From: Tethya wilhelma
Taxonomy: Eukaryota; Porifera; Demospongiae; Tethyida; Tethyidae
Direction of reading: 5' to 3'
NCBI GenBank assembly: GCA_964030475.1
Contig: CAXIPT010000002.1
Span: 9,928,942-9,992,941 of the forward strand
DNA: 64,000 nt
The notes under the pieces were generated by a model that was not told the DNA's origin, did not search any database, and saw only the letters and a program-made list of their open reading frames with translations. The translations under genes and the position numbers were made by a program. Of this stretch, positions 11,069-23,072 are shown piece after piece. Positions within the stretch are counted from its first letter, which is position 1. Each line of letters starts with the position of its first letter.

Positions 11069-12330
11069 CTACAAATTACAAAAAAGAGATTATTATACCA
11101 CTCTCTTTGTTGTACACCTAAAGGTTGGTTGCTATGGGGATTCTTCTCTAAGTTGCTAAGATTTTGCAAATCTTGAAGCAAACCTGGAGCTTGTGTGTGT
11201 CATCATTGGATCCAGGGGGTAGTATCTCACTTTGAAGACAAGTCGATAAGGAGGTTCTGGGGGGGGAAAAAATGTAAGTCAAAATCGTGTGAAAATAATA
11301 AAAATGGGAACATTAACTGGACTTACTTGACAATTCAATCAATCATTGAAGTTGGAACACAAACAATTTTTATAAAGATAGTTGTAAAACTTACTTTTTA
11401 TCTGCTTCTTTATTGGTTTTGAGAGGTCAAGCCATTGCTGTGCACATTTAGATACATTATGTAACATCACTTCCATATATGGATTTAATTTCACATACTA
11501 CATTGGTAACCATGCACACTTGGTCAATAGTCAACAAAGGTCAGGGTTCAAATGGAGGCATGCATGAATATTCACAACAATTGTATAATATTGACTTGTG
11601 CCATAAAGTATATAACCAGACAATCTACACAATCTAAAAAATGTTTATCAAAGTCTCTTTGTCCAGTTGACTATGGACCACTATAAAAGTTTTTGCAAAC
11701 AGCTATTCTTAGAGATCGCACTGCAAGCAAAAATGTTGTCTGCTGTCTCGGATAGGTCATTACAAGCAATGATACGGTTCATAAAGCTATAAAAAAGCAG
11801 ATGTAAAAACAGACCTCTTAATGTGGATGAATATGATCAATCCTTGGGCATATAAAATGTGTGTGCTTAAAGAGTCAAGTTACTAAGATCTAGTCTTGCG
11901 GTTGTTGGGAGTGATTCGCTAACTCTAGAGTTAAACAAACAAATTGATCGTTTTTTTATCCACAGACACAAAACATATGCAATTAATAGCCTTGAGAAAC
12001 ACCTGCCAAGACCGAGGCTTAGCTAGCTTAAGAGCTGGAAAAATCTAGTAGACAATGTAAGATACTTACAGTATTTTTATATGAGCAAGCAGGCTGTTCG
12101 TAAAAAACAAACAACACACAATGTACTATATGTCTACTTAATACTTGATTCAGCTACATGAGTAATTTAGCAATTTGTAAGTAGAGAGACTAGATCTTTG
12201 AAGAGCAGATTCTGTGACTTACTTGAACTTTCTGGTCGTCTTCAAATTCTAGACCAAAGTAATCTTTCTCGGAGATGGCAAGCCTTCGAAGAACTTGGTC
12301 AAAAACCACCTTACCATCTGTTTTTTTCTG

Positions 12331-12390
<60 letters not shown>

Positions 12391-12958
12391 ACGAATGTTT
12401 ACGTGACATTGTGTGCAAGACAAATAGCCTACAAAGGTCCACAGCCAGGGATAAAATATGTACCAATTTCCTACTCTCCCACAACTCAAAGACAATGAAG
12501 TTATATTCACAGACAGCTGCACCTCTTAGAGCACACTTTGAGACTCTGCACCCAAAGGCATCACTGCCAAACTTCCAAGCACTCAAGTACAATACAGGCC
12601 TTGTTTCCAAAACAAGATTACTCAAATTATAATTCATGCAAGCAGATGGGCGCACACCCATTCAGATCACACACACACACACTATATATAGTGAGCAAAC
12701 ATGAGCGACTGCATGACAACCTTGAATGGCTGAAGGTAGCTAACAAAATTTGCTTTTGTGTGCTGGGGCATTGGCCAACAATGATAATTATGAATGTAAG
12801 GTAGAGAAATGTTTTGAATTTGTTCCCGGAAGTCTACATGGAGACATTTGGAGAGTACACTAGTGCTGAAAACTAAAATTTCTGAACAAAGAGAGAAAAA
12901 TTTGTTTTCAAGGTCAAACGTTTGTTTGAGTCTTGGCGTAGATGTGTGTGTGTGTGTG

Positions 12959-13000
<42 letters not shown>

Positions 13001-16000
13001 GGTGTGCACAGTATTGATTCCACGTACAGACGGAATCCAGCTATGATAGCTCACTGACATAAAGTTGACAACATGCCAACAAATCTCTCAGTATCAAAAC
13101 ACAGTATACAAAGTTCTACTGAGCCGAGCACATAAGTATACAAACAGCCTCCACAGAATAAGCTCAATTTTTGTCAAGCAAGCAAAGCTAAATTCTTTAA
13201 ACAAAACTAAGCCAGCACCACAAGCATACAACCACATGTGTGACTGTTGTCATATCTGTTTCACATGCAACCCAATATGCTCTCAAGTTTGCACACAAGC
13301 TGATGATTCCCACACTTTGGAAAATCGAAAAGAATTGAGCAATGGGTCCCAATAAGTATCACTTGTCATCTTGTGGTTTGGAGATAATGACCACCAGCTG
13401 AGATCAAGTATCAGCTCTATACACATTACTATAGGTCTTTAAAACTTCGCATGTGCCAAGAAGGTTTTTTTCCTTCAAATATCGCATGACAGTTTTAAAA
13501 ATTTACACTCTATAGCTCTCAAATGGCACAAATATTAAGCTGGATAACTATTCAAACAGGTCACTGATGTTGGTAGAAAGTTCAGGCTGAAATATCCTCT
13601 GAAATTTCACAAATTGGTTTCTCATCTGGACTAGGTATGTGTGTACAGATGCTGCCACTAAACCATCTCCATGGAAACAGTCTTATCAAAGTTGGAGCAC
13701 TAGCTAGGGTAGTTTTTTCAAAGGAAAAAAAATATGGAGATCATTTGAACATTTACCGTATTATAGAGGCTTGTTGACTTTCTCACAAAATTCTGAGAAC
13801 TATTCTAGCTTTAAACTGCTGAAGTAATTGCATACCATTCACTTGTCTATTCATAGGTTTATAATGGTGGCCATTAAGGCTGGACTCTTGAATGGCCTTA
13901 CAAGAAAATGGAACACAATTGGCAGACAGTCACTATTTCACACTACTCGGTAGTTTATAACTCTCAGGAAGTTGGCTTACTACTGCGTAACATTACATCA
14001 CCGTTGTCAAGTAGCAACCGGGCATTGGCAAAAAATGTATTGTATTCACTGTGTGTTCATTGTTTGTAAACCTGTATATCATACTCATGTGTGTATTTTT
14101 AAGAATTGAGTACAAATGTTGTTAAGGATGTTGACAGGAAAGCAGAGAATGCACTAGCTGTCATGACGTACTTTGCCAAACTAGCTAGCTATAGGGAATA
14201 ATAATTATGTAAGTTTCATGGAAATGGGTATACGAATGTGTACAATATTGCACAAATTAAGGTTTACTGATAAATGTATCCAGGAAGGCCGTATAAAGCT
14301 GGGACTAGCATGTCTGTCATCTGCTTGTCAAGAGCTTTCAAAGCATATGCACTTTGTTAGATTTTGGAAGAAAAGTTAGAATGGTCATTTTTGATAAAAT
14401 CCCCTGACTATAGTCCACGCTTTTTTCCCAATTTTGCGTCAAAATCAAACCTGTATAAAAATAGATATCGTTTGAAAGCTCTCTTTGAGCTGATTGCAAT
14501 GGTATAAATTCCAGCTTCATACAATGTTCCTAGACTGAGCAAGCTCATAAAATAGGTAGTAAACGAGACCACTTGACTGGCGTGAATATTAAATGCTTGC
14601 CACATGATGCACATGGGTTGAGATGATACGAGCAAAACCATGTACGAAAACGCCACAATTACACGAAAAATAATTATCGTACAACATATCTACATGTTTG
14701 CTTGTAGGCAAATTAGTCAAAATCACTACCTCAAATCACAGATCCACACCTGATATCCAATGGGATAAGAATTATTATTATTATACGTACCAAGATAATA
14801 CCTATACCATACCACACAACCAAGACACTTTGCCTCGTTCCCGAGCCTCCTGAATATTTTGCAATTATCAGATGACTCAGCCTTAAGGCTACAAGAAAAT
14901 TAAGGCATACACAGTGTAGATACGTAAGAAATGCTCAAATATGCATACATAGTTTTCTTATAAAATAATTATTATGCTCGAGATCGGTTAAAAAGGCAAT
15001 TCATTCTATGTGAATGAGGCTGTAGCATCATTTGTACTAATTCATGTGTGTATATGTATGTATGTATATATGTACTAGCTGCCAAATGTGTTGCTATGAG
15101 TGGTAATGTGAAAATAGTGAATATCAAAAGAACCTCTTTTTCAAGTCTTAACCCAAAAGGCCTGAGTGTGATACATCGACGCATTAGTCACACATCAAGG
15201 TCCCTTTGGCGCTAACAGTCAGTGCTACACTATAGCATACCGAACTGTAGTAAAATCCCTTTGTGCAATATATACACAATCACCTGCACGAACGATTCTA
15301 CCATACATGTACATAACATAACAATGCCAATAAAACGAACACATGGTACTCTCTCGAAACTATCGTGTGTATTGGCCTGGAATGGAGACAAATCACCATG
15401 GTAACGCCACAATACTCAAAGTGTATAAAGAGTGAAGGATCCACGAATGCTGGCCAGACAGTCACATAGACTAACAAGGCTTAATTCGTCTCAGCTCTCT
15501 TGCAAAACGCTACACTCCCCTGTGTTACTAATGCAGTTAAGACAAGAAGATTCCACATGCACTGGAAATCCATGCCGTGCATTACAACCGAAACAAAAAT
15601 GCCACACTCGCTAGTTTAATTCTCAACGAGACATTCTTCATAAGTACATATATACATTCTTGAAGGGCATATGCAACCAACCAACCAATGACAGTCTTCA
15701 TTTTGGAAGTGTTTTTCTACAGCTGTCACAAAAAGCCTAGACTCGTAATTAAGTACTTAGCCATGCTCCCAACAGCTTTGACTTTCAGTGAGCGGTAGCA
15801 TCTTTGTGTCTACTTGCTGTCCACTTTCACAACAAGAGTATAAACATTCGGCCTCGTTTCCAAACTCCTTTCGATTTAATTTTTCAACTAAAGAGGGAAA
15901 CAGGCAATATATTCCAGGGGGGAAGTCTAGCACACATACAGAATACTATCGTATGTACATATCGACACTTTTCTTAACCAGTAAACTCTTTTTGATCTAG

Positions 16001-16490
16001 ATATAGGTCTCCTTAACTTCATTTGCATTGTCAAGTTCACATGTAGCTAGTTCAAATTTTACAATTTACATGGGTGTTGAATGAAGCATTTAGCTTATAT
16101 GTACCTTTGCACTCCTCCATCTCGAATCAATAAATCCACAATAACATGGTAATACAATACATTGTGTACAGAATCTGAAATACTTCAGTTCTCGGTTCCA
16201 CTGAGTGTAGGGGTTCCCTAGCTACCTAATTGTGATGATGTTTGATTTGTGTTCAAAATGAGGGGGCAGAGGATGTCGTGAATGTAGGTACAGATCGAGA
16301 GCACCTGGTCACATATGTGGTAAACCATAAACACAATATTGTGTTATTGCGTTGTCAGGCTTATTATGTGTGTGTTGTGTGTTTGTGCTTATAATATTAT
16401 GTGCTGGTTGTCGCACCTGAGTGATACAGCAACAGTACACAACGCTAGCCTTGCAGTAAATGGGGGTATATACAGTACACACACGCGCGC

Positions 16491-16530
<40 letters not shown>

Positions 16531-17304
16531 TCAAGCCTTGTACCACAACCAATCTCCGCCAAACTTTCTCCTCCCAAACAACCAGACGGTGTCAGAAGAC
16601 TAATAATCATCATGTTCTAATGATTGTGCAAGGCCAGATCATATCACCAAGACAACAGCCATGTTAGCACAATGGGTTTTAAGTTAGCAGTAATTCAGTT
16701 CACACCATCTACAAAGTAGTTTGACTGCCCATTGCATTTGGTAGTACAGATTCTAGCATGCAATTCAATACTAGACGTCAATGTATGTGTGTATGTATGT
16801 ACATTGAAAGTGTATTCCAGTGGCTTACAACTCTTTATGCATTTGTGCTGAACATATGGTCACAAACATACTCTAGTAATATTATATACATCACTCGTTG
16901 ACTAGCCCTCGTGATAATTTATAGCTTTCTAAAGCTCGTGCCAAAACTTTGTACAGTAAGCATCTAACATGTTGCAAAACAGTGAAGCAATACATACACA
17001 CACACACATATAGACGGACTTTTTCCCACACACTCTAGGAAAGCTGACGTTTTCCCCAAGACAAAGTTGGGGACTAAACTTGAACGTTGATCAAAAATAG
17101 ACACACAACTCCCTTACTGCTGATATCTCGATTCATACAAATAGGGAATTAAAGACATTAGTGCTGTGTAGATACATTAGGACAGACAAACACATTGTAT
17201 CAATGTTGACTCGCTTTCAATGTAAAAAAAACACCCCAGTACCTTTGTATGTGAGCAAACGATATAAATCTTTGGTAAGAGATATCGAGACAAGTGCTTA
17301 ATGC

Positions 17305-17343
<39 letters not shown>

Positions 17344-18409
17344 GCACAACAAGTCAACAACAGCACCATTTGAGTACACAATCATTCAACTAATTGTAGT
17401 ACTCAACACACACAGCAGTCACTCCCTTTGCTGGTTTCAAGGGAGAGGCCAAGGTGTGTGCAATTTTCACTGGCCACTCAAAACAGCAAAAAGTAGACCA
17501 GCCTTCAAGCAGCAGGACTATACTACAAGGACCACAATGAACATACAATAACAATTGTATACAGTTCACATGGACAAGCCATGGAGTAGTGATACTATAG
17601 GGTAAGTGCATTGTGATCAAAGGAGTTTGTTTGACAATGTTTAAGTCTACGTCTCTTCAGCTTCCTGTCCAGCATGAAACCAAGAGGGCAAAAAGATGAC
17701 AGTGACGGAACGTGAAAGGCCTTACTGTTGGACTTAAACTATATACTTGTAGCTTATTAGCTATAACACCACGCGCACACACACACACACACAATGTAGG
17801 CAGGAGCTAAGCTTTTGTCCTGTAAGTCAAGTGTCTTATCAGGAAAAGCCTCTATCAAAACAAAGAGTACCTGTGGCATATGCTCAGCTGATGGTAGTAA
17901 CTTGATATAGTTATCTTGATGGAGGGCTTTAAAGTGAGGGGGTGTTAGGAGATCTTTTCGAACCAGCTAGAAGTCGCACAGGCCCAAAATAGTGTTGTGT
18001 TTTAATGACGGATGGGAAATTCTCAAAACGAGAAAGCATCTGTTACACGTGAGAAGTTTTAATGCGTTTGCACGTTTAAAAGATTGTTTACATGTGATAT
18101 TACAGACGTGTGTGGCCCGGACACAAATGTGGGGATGGTATTGTTAAGCATGTTCGTACGAGCCATTACATACACAGTGTCGGTACATACGACCCAATAG
18201 ACTGTGTTTTATAAACACTGGACCCAAAGACACAATTGATAACCATTGGGACATACAGTTTGTTTATTTATCACCTTCTGCAAAAGTAAACTCACATTTA
18301 GCTCCAGCGCGAAGTCAGAACCGTCGAGCAGCTTGACTTTACACTGCAAGACGTTTTTAGAAGGTCCTGCACTATCTGCAGCGCTAAAAGACGAGCTTCG
18401 TTTCGACAT
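10971..18409 (-). CDS. FERM-domain protein gene, 5' part (five coding exons)
   Basis: Overall span of the exons listed separately: 18296-18409, 12223-12327, 11395-11437, 11184-11256 and 10971-11068. Phases join cleanly to give about 144 residues from the ATG at 18409. After a Ser-rich leader, residues from about 20 form the FERM F1 lobe (LQCKVKLLDG, then KDYFGLEF), the WLDLSKPIKKQIK linker, then KVRYYPLDP and the first F2 helices (FYQQLRKDLVEGKLKCP). FERM domains bind membrane phosphoinositides and the tails of membrane proteins. The rest of F2, the F3 lobe and the C-terminus were not found with confidence below 10.97 kb. Sequence style is closest to FARP/FRMD/4.1-type FERM modules, but I cannot assign an orthologue. 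The gene is divergent from the GTPase at 18961. Two possible 3' exons lie near 2 kb. Confidence 0.85.
11184..11256 (-). CDS. FERM gene exon 4 (F1/F2 junction)
   Basis: Acceptor is a C-run plus AG, length 73 nt, donor gtttgc (weak). It encodes PPYRLVFKVRYYPLDPMMTH, the conserved FERM strand before the F2 helices. Phase 1 in, phase 2 out. Confidence 0.85.
11395..11437 (-). CDS. FERM gene exon 3 (43-nt WLD exon)
   Basis: Acceptor tgcacag, donor gtaagt. It encodes QWLDLSKPIKKQIK plus one base. Length (43 nt) and phases (0 to 1) match the phosphatase exon at 61319-61361, which encodes the homologous [14 protein letters not shown] segment. Confidence 0.88.
12223..12327 (-). CDS. FERM gene exon 2 (F1 lobe)
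   Basis: Acceptor ccacag sits next to a long (CT)n tract on the transcript strand; donor gtaagt. It encodes 35 residues including GKVVFDQVLRRLAISEKDYF and GLEFEDD, the F1 helix and the DYFGL signature. Confidence 0.9.
12333..12386. repeat. (GA)n microsatellite at a 3' splice site
   Basis: About 26 GA units starting 5 nt from the acceptor of FERM exon 2. On the transcript strand it is (CT)n and forms the polypyrimidine tract. Confidence 0.95.
12387..18295. other. Large first intron of the FERM gene
   Basis: About 5.9 kb without convincing exons on either strand. It holds (TG)n at 12941-12998, (AC)n at 16480-16526, (CA)n at 17305-17340 and the foldback element at 14281-14534. Confidence 0.6.
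14281..14534. mobile_element. Foldback/MITE-like element, family shared with 51831-52064
   Basis: The ends are inverted repeats: 'ggaaggccgtataaagctgg' at the left, and at the right the reverse complement of 'ctaggaacattgtatgaagctgg'. The interior contains paired phrases such as 'atagatatcgtttgaaagct' that match the copy at 51.8-52.1 kb. No coding capacity. Confidence 0.6.
18296..18409 (-). CDS. FERM gene exon 1 with start codon
   Basis: The ATG at 18409 opens a Ser-rich leader (MSKRSSSFSAADSAGPSK) followed by the first F1 strand NVLQCKVKLLDGSDFALELN. The donor gtgagttt follows the 38th codon in phase 0. No upstream in-frame ATG was judged better. Confidence 0.85.
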
Positions 18410-18960
18410 AGCTGCTCAGTCTGTGTCTGAGTGATACTCTGCCCGATAAACTGACGTGTTTTCTTCCCAAACAGCCGGCTTGCTATTGGCAAGGTAGGGC
18501 TTTGTTTCTTCGTAGCCTACGGGTTGAAGTTGGACGAGGTAGCAATTGCCAAATTGGATAATAAGTGTTCACCAAGGTTGCAGATGGGAAGCCATGTTGT
18601 TTTCTGTTGTTTGTGCTGAAGCGGGGTCAAGTGGATTCATTAGCATTCCAAACATTTCGCTCACGTGATCCTGGATCCCGCGCACTGCATTAATAACTGT
18701 TAATAATCTAATTGGTTTTGCGCGGAGGGAATTCCCTTTGCACTCCTTCCTTTTCCAAGAAACAGTGAATCTCATTACGTGGTTTTCTACTGGCTGTCAA
18801 CAAGTTACATAACACTTGCATAGCGGAAGCTTGCGAGTGTATAAAAGCGAACGAGCCTCCGAGCTAGACTCACAAAGCAAAGCTTGAACAATTGAAAAGT
18901 CATCAAAAGTAAAAACTTTGAAAAACTCTCTCTCTCTCTTACCAAATTAAATCTAACACA
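18410..18960. promoter_or_regulatory. Shared divergent upstream region (FERM gene and GTPase)
   Basis: About 550 bp separate two start codons facing away from each other. On the plus strand a clear TATA box (tataaaag, 18840-18847) lies about 115 bp before the GTPase ATG and would place the start of transcription near 18870. The inverted motif TCACGTGA occurs at about 18660-18667. No TATA box was seen for the FERM side. Co-regulation is an inference from spacing only. Confidence 0.6.
18840..18847 (+). promoter_or_regulatory. TATA box of the Rnd-like GTPase
   Basis: Canonical tataaaag, with the ATG 114 bp downstream in a good context (acacaATG). Confidence 0.7.
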
Positions 18961-19593
18961 ATGTGCTGGGACAAGAAAACTGTCGTACTTGTCGGTGATG
19001 CCGGCTGTGGCAAGACTGCGATCGCAGCAAAACTCACTGAGAACATTTTTCTCGAGAACTACGAGCCAACTGCCTTCGAGCAATTTCAAGCTGAAATCGA
19101 GACAGTGAAGGGTGTCTGCAATGTCACCATCCTCGATACTTCTGGCCTCCACAACGAAGGCCGCAACCACAGAGCCGTTTCTTACAGAGGATGCGACGCA
19201 GTTCTTCTCTGCTTCGATCTCACTGATGTCACCACTCTCCACTCGCTCGAGCAGCACTGGATCCCTGAGCTGAAAGCCGCCTGCCCCGGTGTACCTTTCT
19301 ACATTGCTGGCTGCAAGTGTGACGCCGTGTGCAAGGGATCCAACTGCACATGTGCCGATGGTACATGCTGCACCCACTCAGAAAGTGAACTCCTCGAGAT
19401 TGTCCTGAGGACTGGAGCAGTTGCTTACACTGAATGCTCTGCTGCAGCTCCTGAAGGTGGACTGGAAGACATGTTCCAGATGGTGGTTGAAAGTTGCTCC
19501 ACCAAGAAGAAGAATGGAGCCAAAAAAATGATCTCCTCACTCAAGAAGCAATCGAAACTTATCAAGAGACGAATCTCAACTGTGTTCCCTTAA
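18961..19593 (+). CDS. Atypical Rho-family small GTPase, Rnd-like
   Basis: Intronless 210-residue protein with the small-GTPase fold. The P-loop is GDAGCGKT (12-19), switch I EPTAFE keeps Thr37, switch II is LDTSGL (58-63), G4 is CKCD (118-121) and G5 is ECSA (158-161). The phrases DAVLLCFDLTD and AGCKCD and the DTSG switch resemble Rnd proteins, which are GTP-locked Rho relatives that oppose RhoA signalling. Ala14 replaces the glycine equivalent to Ras Gly12, and Leu63 replaces the catalytic glutamine (RhoA Gln63), so loss of GTP hydrolysis is predicted. After G4, residues 118-137 contain seven cysteines. The C-terminus is a Lys/Arg tail (KKKNGAKKM, LKKQSKLIKRR) ending ISTVFP without a CAAX box, so membrane binding would be electrostatic rather than prenyl-based. 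Upstream is a TATA box. The intronless structure could mean a retrogene. No AATAAA was seen within 400 bp downstream. Confidence 0.88.
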   Translation: MCWDKKTVVLVGDAGCGKTAIAAKLTENIFLENYEPTAFEQFQAEIETVKGVCNVTILDTSGLHNEGRNHRAVSYRGCDAVLLCFDLTDVTTLHSLEQHWIPELKAACPGVPFYIAGCKCDAVCKGSNCTCADGTCCTHSESELLEIVLRTGAVAYTECSAAAPEGGLEDMFQMVVESCSTKKKNGAKKMISSLKKQSKLIKRRISTVFP

Positions 19594-22109
19594 ACTTTAT
19601 AACGAACATTTACAAATAGCAATGCTGTCTGAAAACGTAAAACGTTCTCTCTCTCTCGTGACTGAAATCAAGATCAGAGCTTTCGGGACCTGGTGGAACA
19701 GCTGAAATGAAGACGCTCAGTAATCATTCTTCAATCATTTCATCTTCTGACTGAAATTCCACTCCAGATCAATCTGATTGCCTCCTCCAGTTGATTGTAA
19801 CTGGTGTTTTCAACTTGAACTCAAAACACAGTTTATCATGTAATTATTAATGATTTTTATACCAATTCCAATCTAATTTTTTTAGTAGTATTGTGTTCAA
19901 TGTTATAATGTACAATATTCTGACAAGATTTAAAAAAGAAAAAAATTCAACCAAACTTGAATTGATTTTGAAGTATCATTGCGCAAACAGCTCCCAACAC
20001 AATGTTGGAAAATGCATGCAGCTGTAAGTATACAACAATACAAAGGAATATTGCATGGATTCTTGTATACGTACGTAGGCTATATACATACATAGCCAGG
20101 CTCTTGGTATTTTAGTGTATATACATACATAGTGTATGATTGCATGAGCAAAAGAATGAATGGCACAGTTTGTACACTCTTCCATTAATTGACAAATAAA
20201 TATCAATGTTATGTACACGTCTATCTACGGATGACTGCATGAAATTACCATACAAAGAAGCCAGGTGGACAACTATAGTTCTTACAACAGTTACTTTGAA
20301 TGGAAACACATCTGTTCTGGTATAGACTGATCTACTACGGCAGTCAGCAGTCAGTACTAGAGGTAGTGTGTGTTACTGTTACAGTTAACAGTTAACAGTT
20401 AACAGTTGCAAAACCATCTGTTCTAGAAAAGTATACTCAGAACTATAGGCTCAGTTAGCAGTTAGTGGTCAACACAGGAGGTAGTCTGTGGTGAGCTGTG
20501 GGTGGGTGAGCATGGCAGCGATAATGTTGGGCTTCAATTAGGATGAACTCTTAACCACCATATTCAACGTTGCAGACCACATGGCCATTGTATTCTTGGT
20601 GATTTTCCTTCCTTGAAAGCCACACATGCTTTGTATAGACATCCAGACTATAGGAGGTCTCACTTATTTACAAATCCCAAAATCTCTTGTAAGCATATAA
20701 ATCGTGATTCGTGACTACAATTAAATTATAGTGCTATATTTTGTGTACAATACAAGACTTAGTACAATTATGTGTAGACAAATCAATAAGTGTATTCTTT
20801 TATGCAGTTTACTAGAACCTAATTGATTGTTTACATTCGAATATTAGGGTCATGATTTAATCTCCGAGCTATAGAAGAGGACAACCTCTCTACAAAGGAC
20901 AAACAAATCGAATCACTATTTGTGCAAAGTGTCCACTGTTCAGAGGTTGTATTCACAGTGACACTAGACTAAGTCTCTTCATTGTGAGTCACAGACTCAC
21001 AGTACGTTGCCATGCACACAATAATTATCAGACAAAGTGCCATTGATTGGCAAAGGTCTCGATCAATCCTGGGATGACGATAAATTAATAGAACTGAACA
21101 CGTGCAAGGTCACCATATGTACCAGGGCATCAAGGTGCCAACAACTTCTTGTAAATAGGTTAAGTGGTACAACTCAAAGACTGATGTATACATGTCTGCA
21201 GCTAGCTACTGCCTAGGGTTGACTGCATATTAAGTGCGGACTATGACATCATAATATTTTGCTTCTATTCTTGAAACACGGACTGTAATACGAGCATATT
21301 CATTTTACTCTTAATGAGGTCCAATTGGATATTTATAGACCACATGGTATGTACCTACACTGTACTCTTATATGCACAGTCATGTGCTAAACCACACATG
21401 TACTTGCTTGCATGCTTTTGCTTGTACATGTGTCACTGTTAAATTTATCCAGCAAGCATAATATTATGCACATATGCATGTCCCAAGTCACATGGTATCA
21501 TGAAAGAATGCAGGGAGATTGTTATTGAATTTGACCACAAGACATGTACAGCTGTATGTGGTTTTATTATGATGCAATATTTATATGAGTATGCATAATT
21601 CATACAGTCACATGCATAATATGCATACTGATCACATGGAAAAGTATAAATTACTATTTTTAGCTTGTACAATCATGATTATGTAATTATTATAAATAGC
21701 TACACCATGGTCGATCCTTTGCCCCCAGCAGCTAAAACTACATAATAATTGAAGTGAAGAGAAAATAATTTATGATAAAAAAATTTATGCAGATTATAAT
21801 ACAGCATAGTACATACAAATTCAAACCAATTTCCTCGACACAATCTTCCTATTTTCGTTACAGTGGTTGAAAAAAGTACAAAAAAATGACGTGAACATTA
21901 CAAATAACTTTACAAAAGCTTCATACATGCAAAAGTTAATGAGTACAAAAACACTGAGTATTGTATGCATCATGGCGTATAAATAACGTTTAAAAAAAAA
22001 CACTGAGCCAGTGAGTTCTGATTTAGCTAAAAATTAAAGAAATGGCATCAAATGAATGGGGAAAAATTAGTGCTTTTCTGTGCGAGTAAATTAGCTTCGG
22101 AGGTGCTGT
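19594..22109. other. Intergenic region between convergent 3' ends
   Basis: Contains the 3' UTRs of the GTPase (plus) and the phosphatase (minus). No exon was recognised. A triple 'gttaacagttaacagttaacagtt' type repeat lies near 20385-20408. A possible minus-strand AATAAA lies at 21563-21568, about 540 bp past the phosphatase stop. Confidence 0.5.
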
Positions 22110-22174
22110 TTACTTGGTGGAGCGTGTCTGCTGGGCACTACTTGAAGCAGGGATCTCAATCTCTACATAATCAT
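22110..22174 (-). CDS. PTPN4: PTPN3/4 terminal exon W
   Basis: 65 nt, acceptor ctgctgcag. It encodes (D)[20 protein letters not shown] and TAA at 22110-22112. The phase fits exon V, but the tail is not conserved enough to prove it alone. Confidence 0.75.
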
Positions 22175-22995
22175 CTGCAGCAGATACATACAATAGCAAA
22201 AAATTCACTTAAAGTTTAATAATAATTTCACATTATTATTGTGATAAGATCACATGATAGATTAGGTTCATAATATCATGTGTATAATAATAATATTATT
22301 ATGTATGTGAAGTATATAATTGGAGCTCCTGAAATTATACCACTAGTATAATAATTACTGTAGTGGATTTGGCTGGCTAAAGCGTGTTATCTTGTAAAAA
22401 TTTAATCGCATGTGAAAAAACAATACTACAGGCAGCGTAGCTGTTATGATCTGCAAACGGACACCATCCAACGTTTGGCAAAGCCAGCTACTCCACTTCT
22501 ATCTCACACACATGCATACTTACATCCAGATGTCACATTATACATGTAATATGGATGTTATTTTTAAACTTTAGAACTAAAAGCTGTTACTGGTGTTTGA
22601 GAGAATATTATATTGCCAACCGAACAGGAGGAAATTGTACACAGCTACATAATAGGTACATAGTACTAGGCAACAGCAATAATAGACCTACTTGTACAAT
22701 GTAATATTATTACTCATTGTATTATGATAATCATAATAATTATTTTCACAACAGTACTGTGAGTGAAACAAAATATATTGCATTCCCAAAAATTGGAACC
22801 ATCAGAATTACTATACGATACCCAGCAGAGTGGGAGGAGAGCTAGTATAATGAGCATATGATAGGATCACATTTCATATAGTGATAAAGGTCGGCCACTG
22901 AATAACAAAAACAATAAAGTTCGCAGTTTGTCACATATAATAGTAGGAGATTGTCTTAATTCTTCTGAGTTATCACATGATGTGGGTTGGAGAGG

Positions 22996-23072
<77 letters not shown>

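Noticed and set aside
12190..12661. Frames of 110-144 codons on both strands around the (GA)n at 12.35 kb
   Set aside because: RE or SL repeats from the microsatellite; only the FERM exon inside (12223-12327, minus) is real.
18805..19377. 190-codon minus-strand frame opposite the GTPase
   Set aside because: Shadow of the GTPase coding sequence; no independent motif, and it runs over the promoter.
19229..19540. 103-codon minus-strand frame opposite the GTPase
   Set aside because: Also a shadow frame of the plus-strand GTPase.
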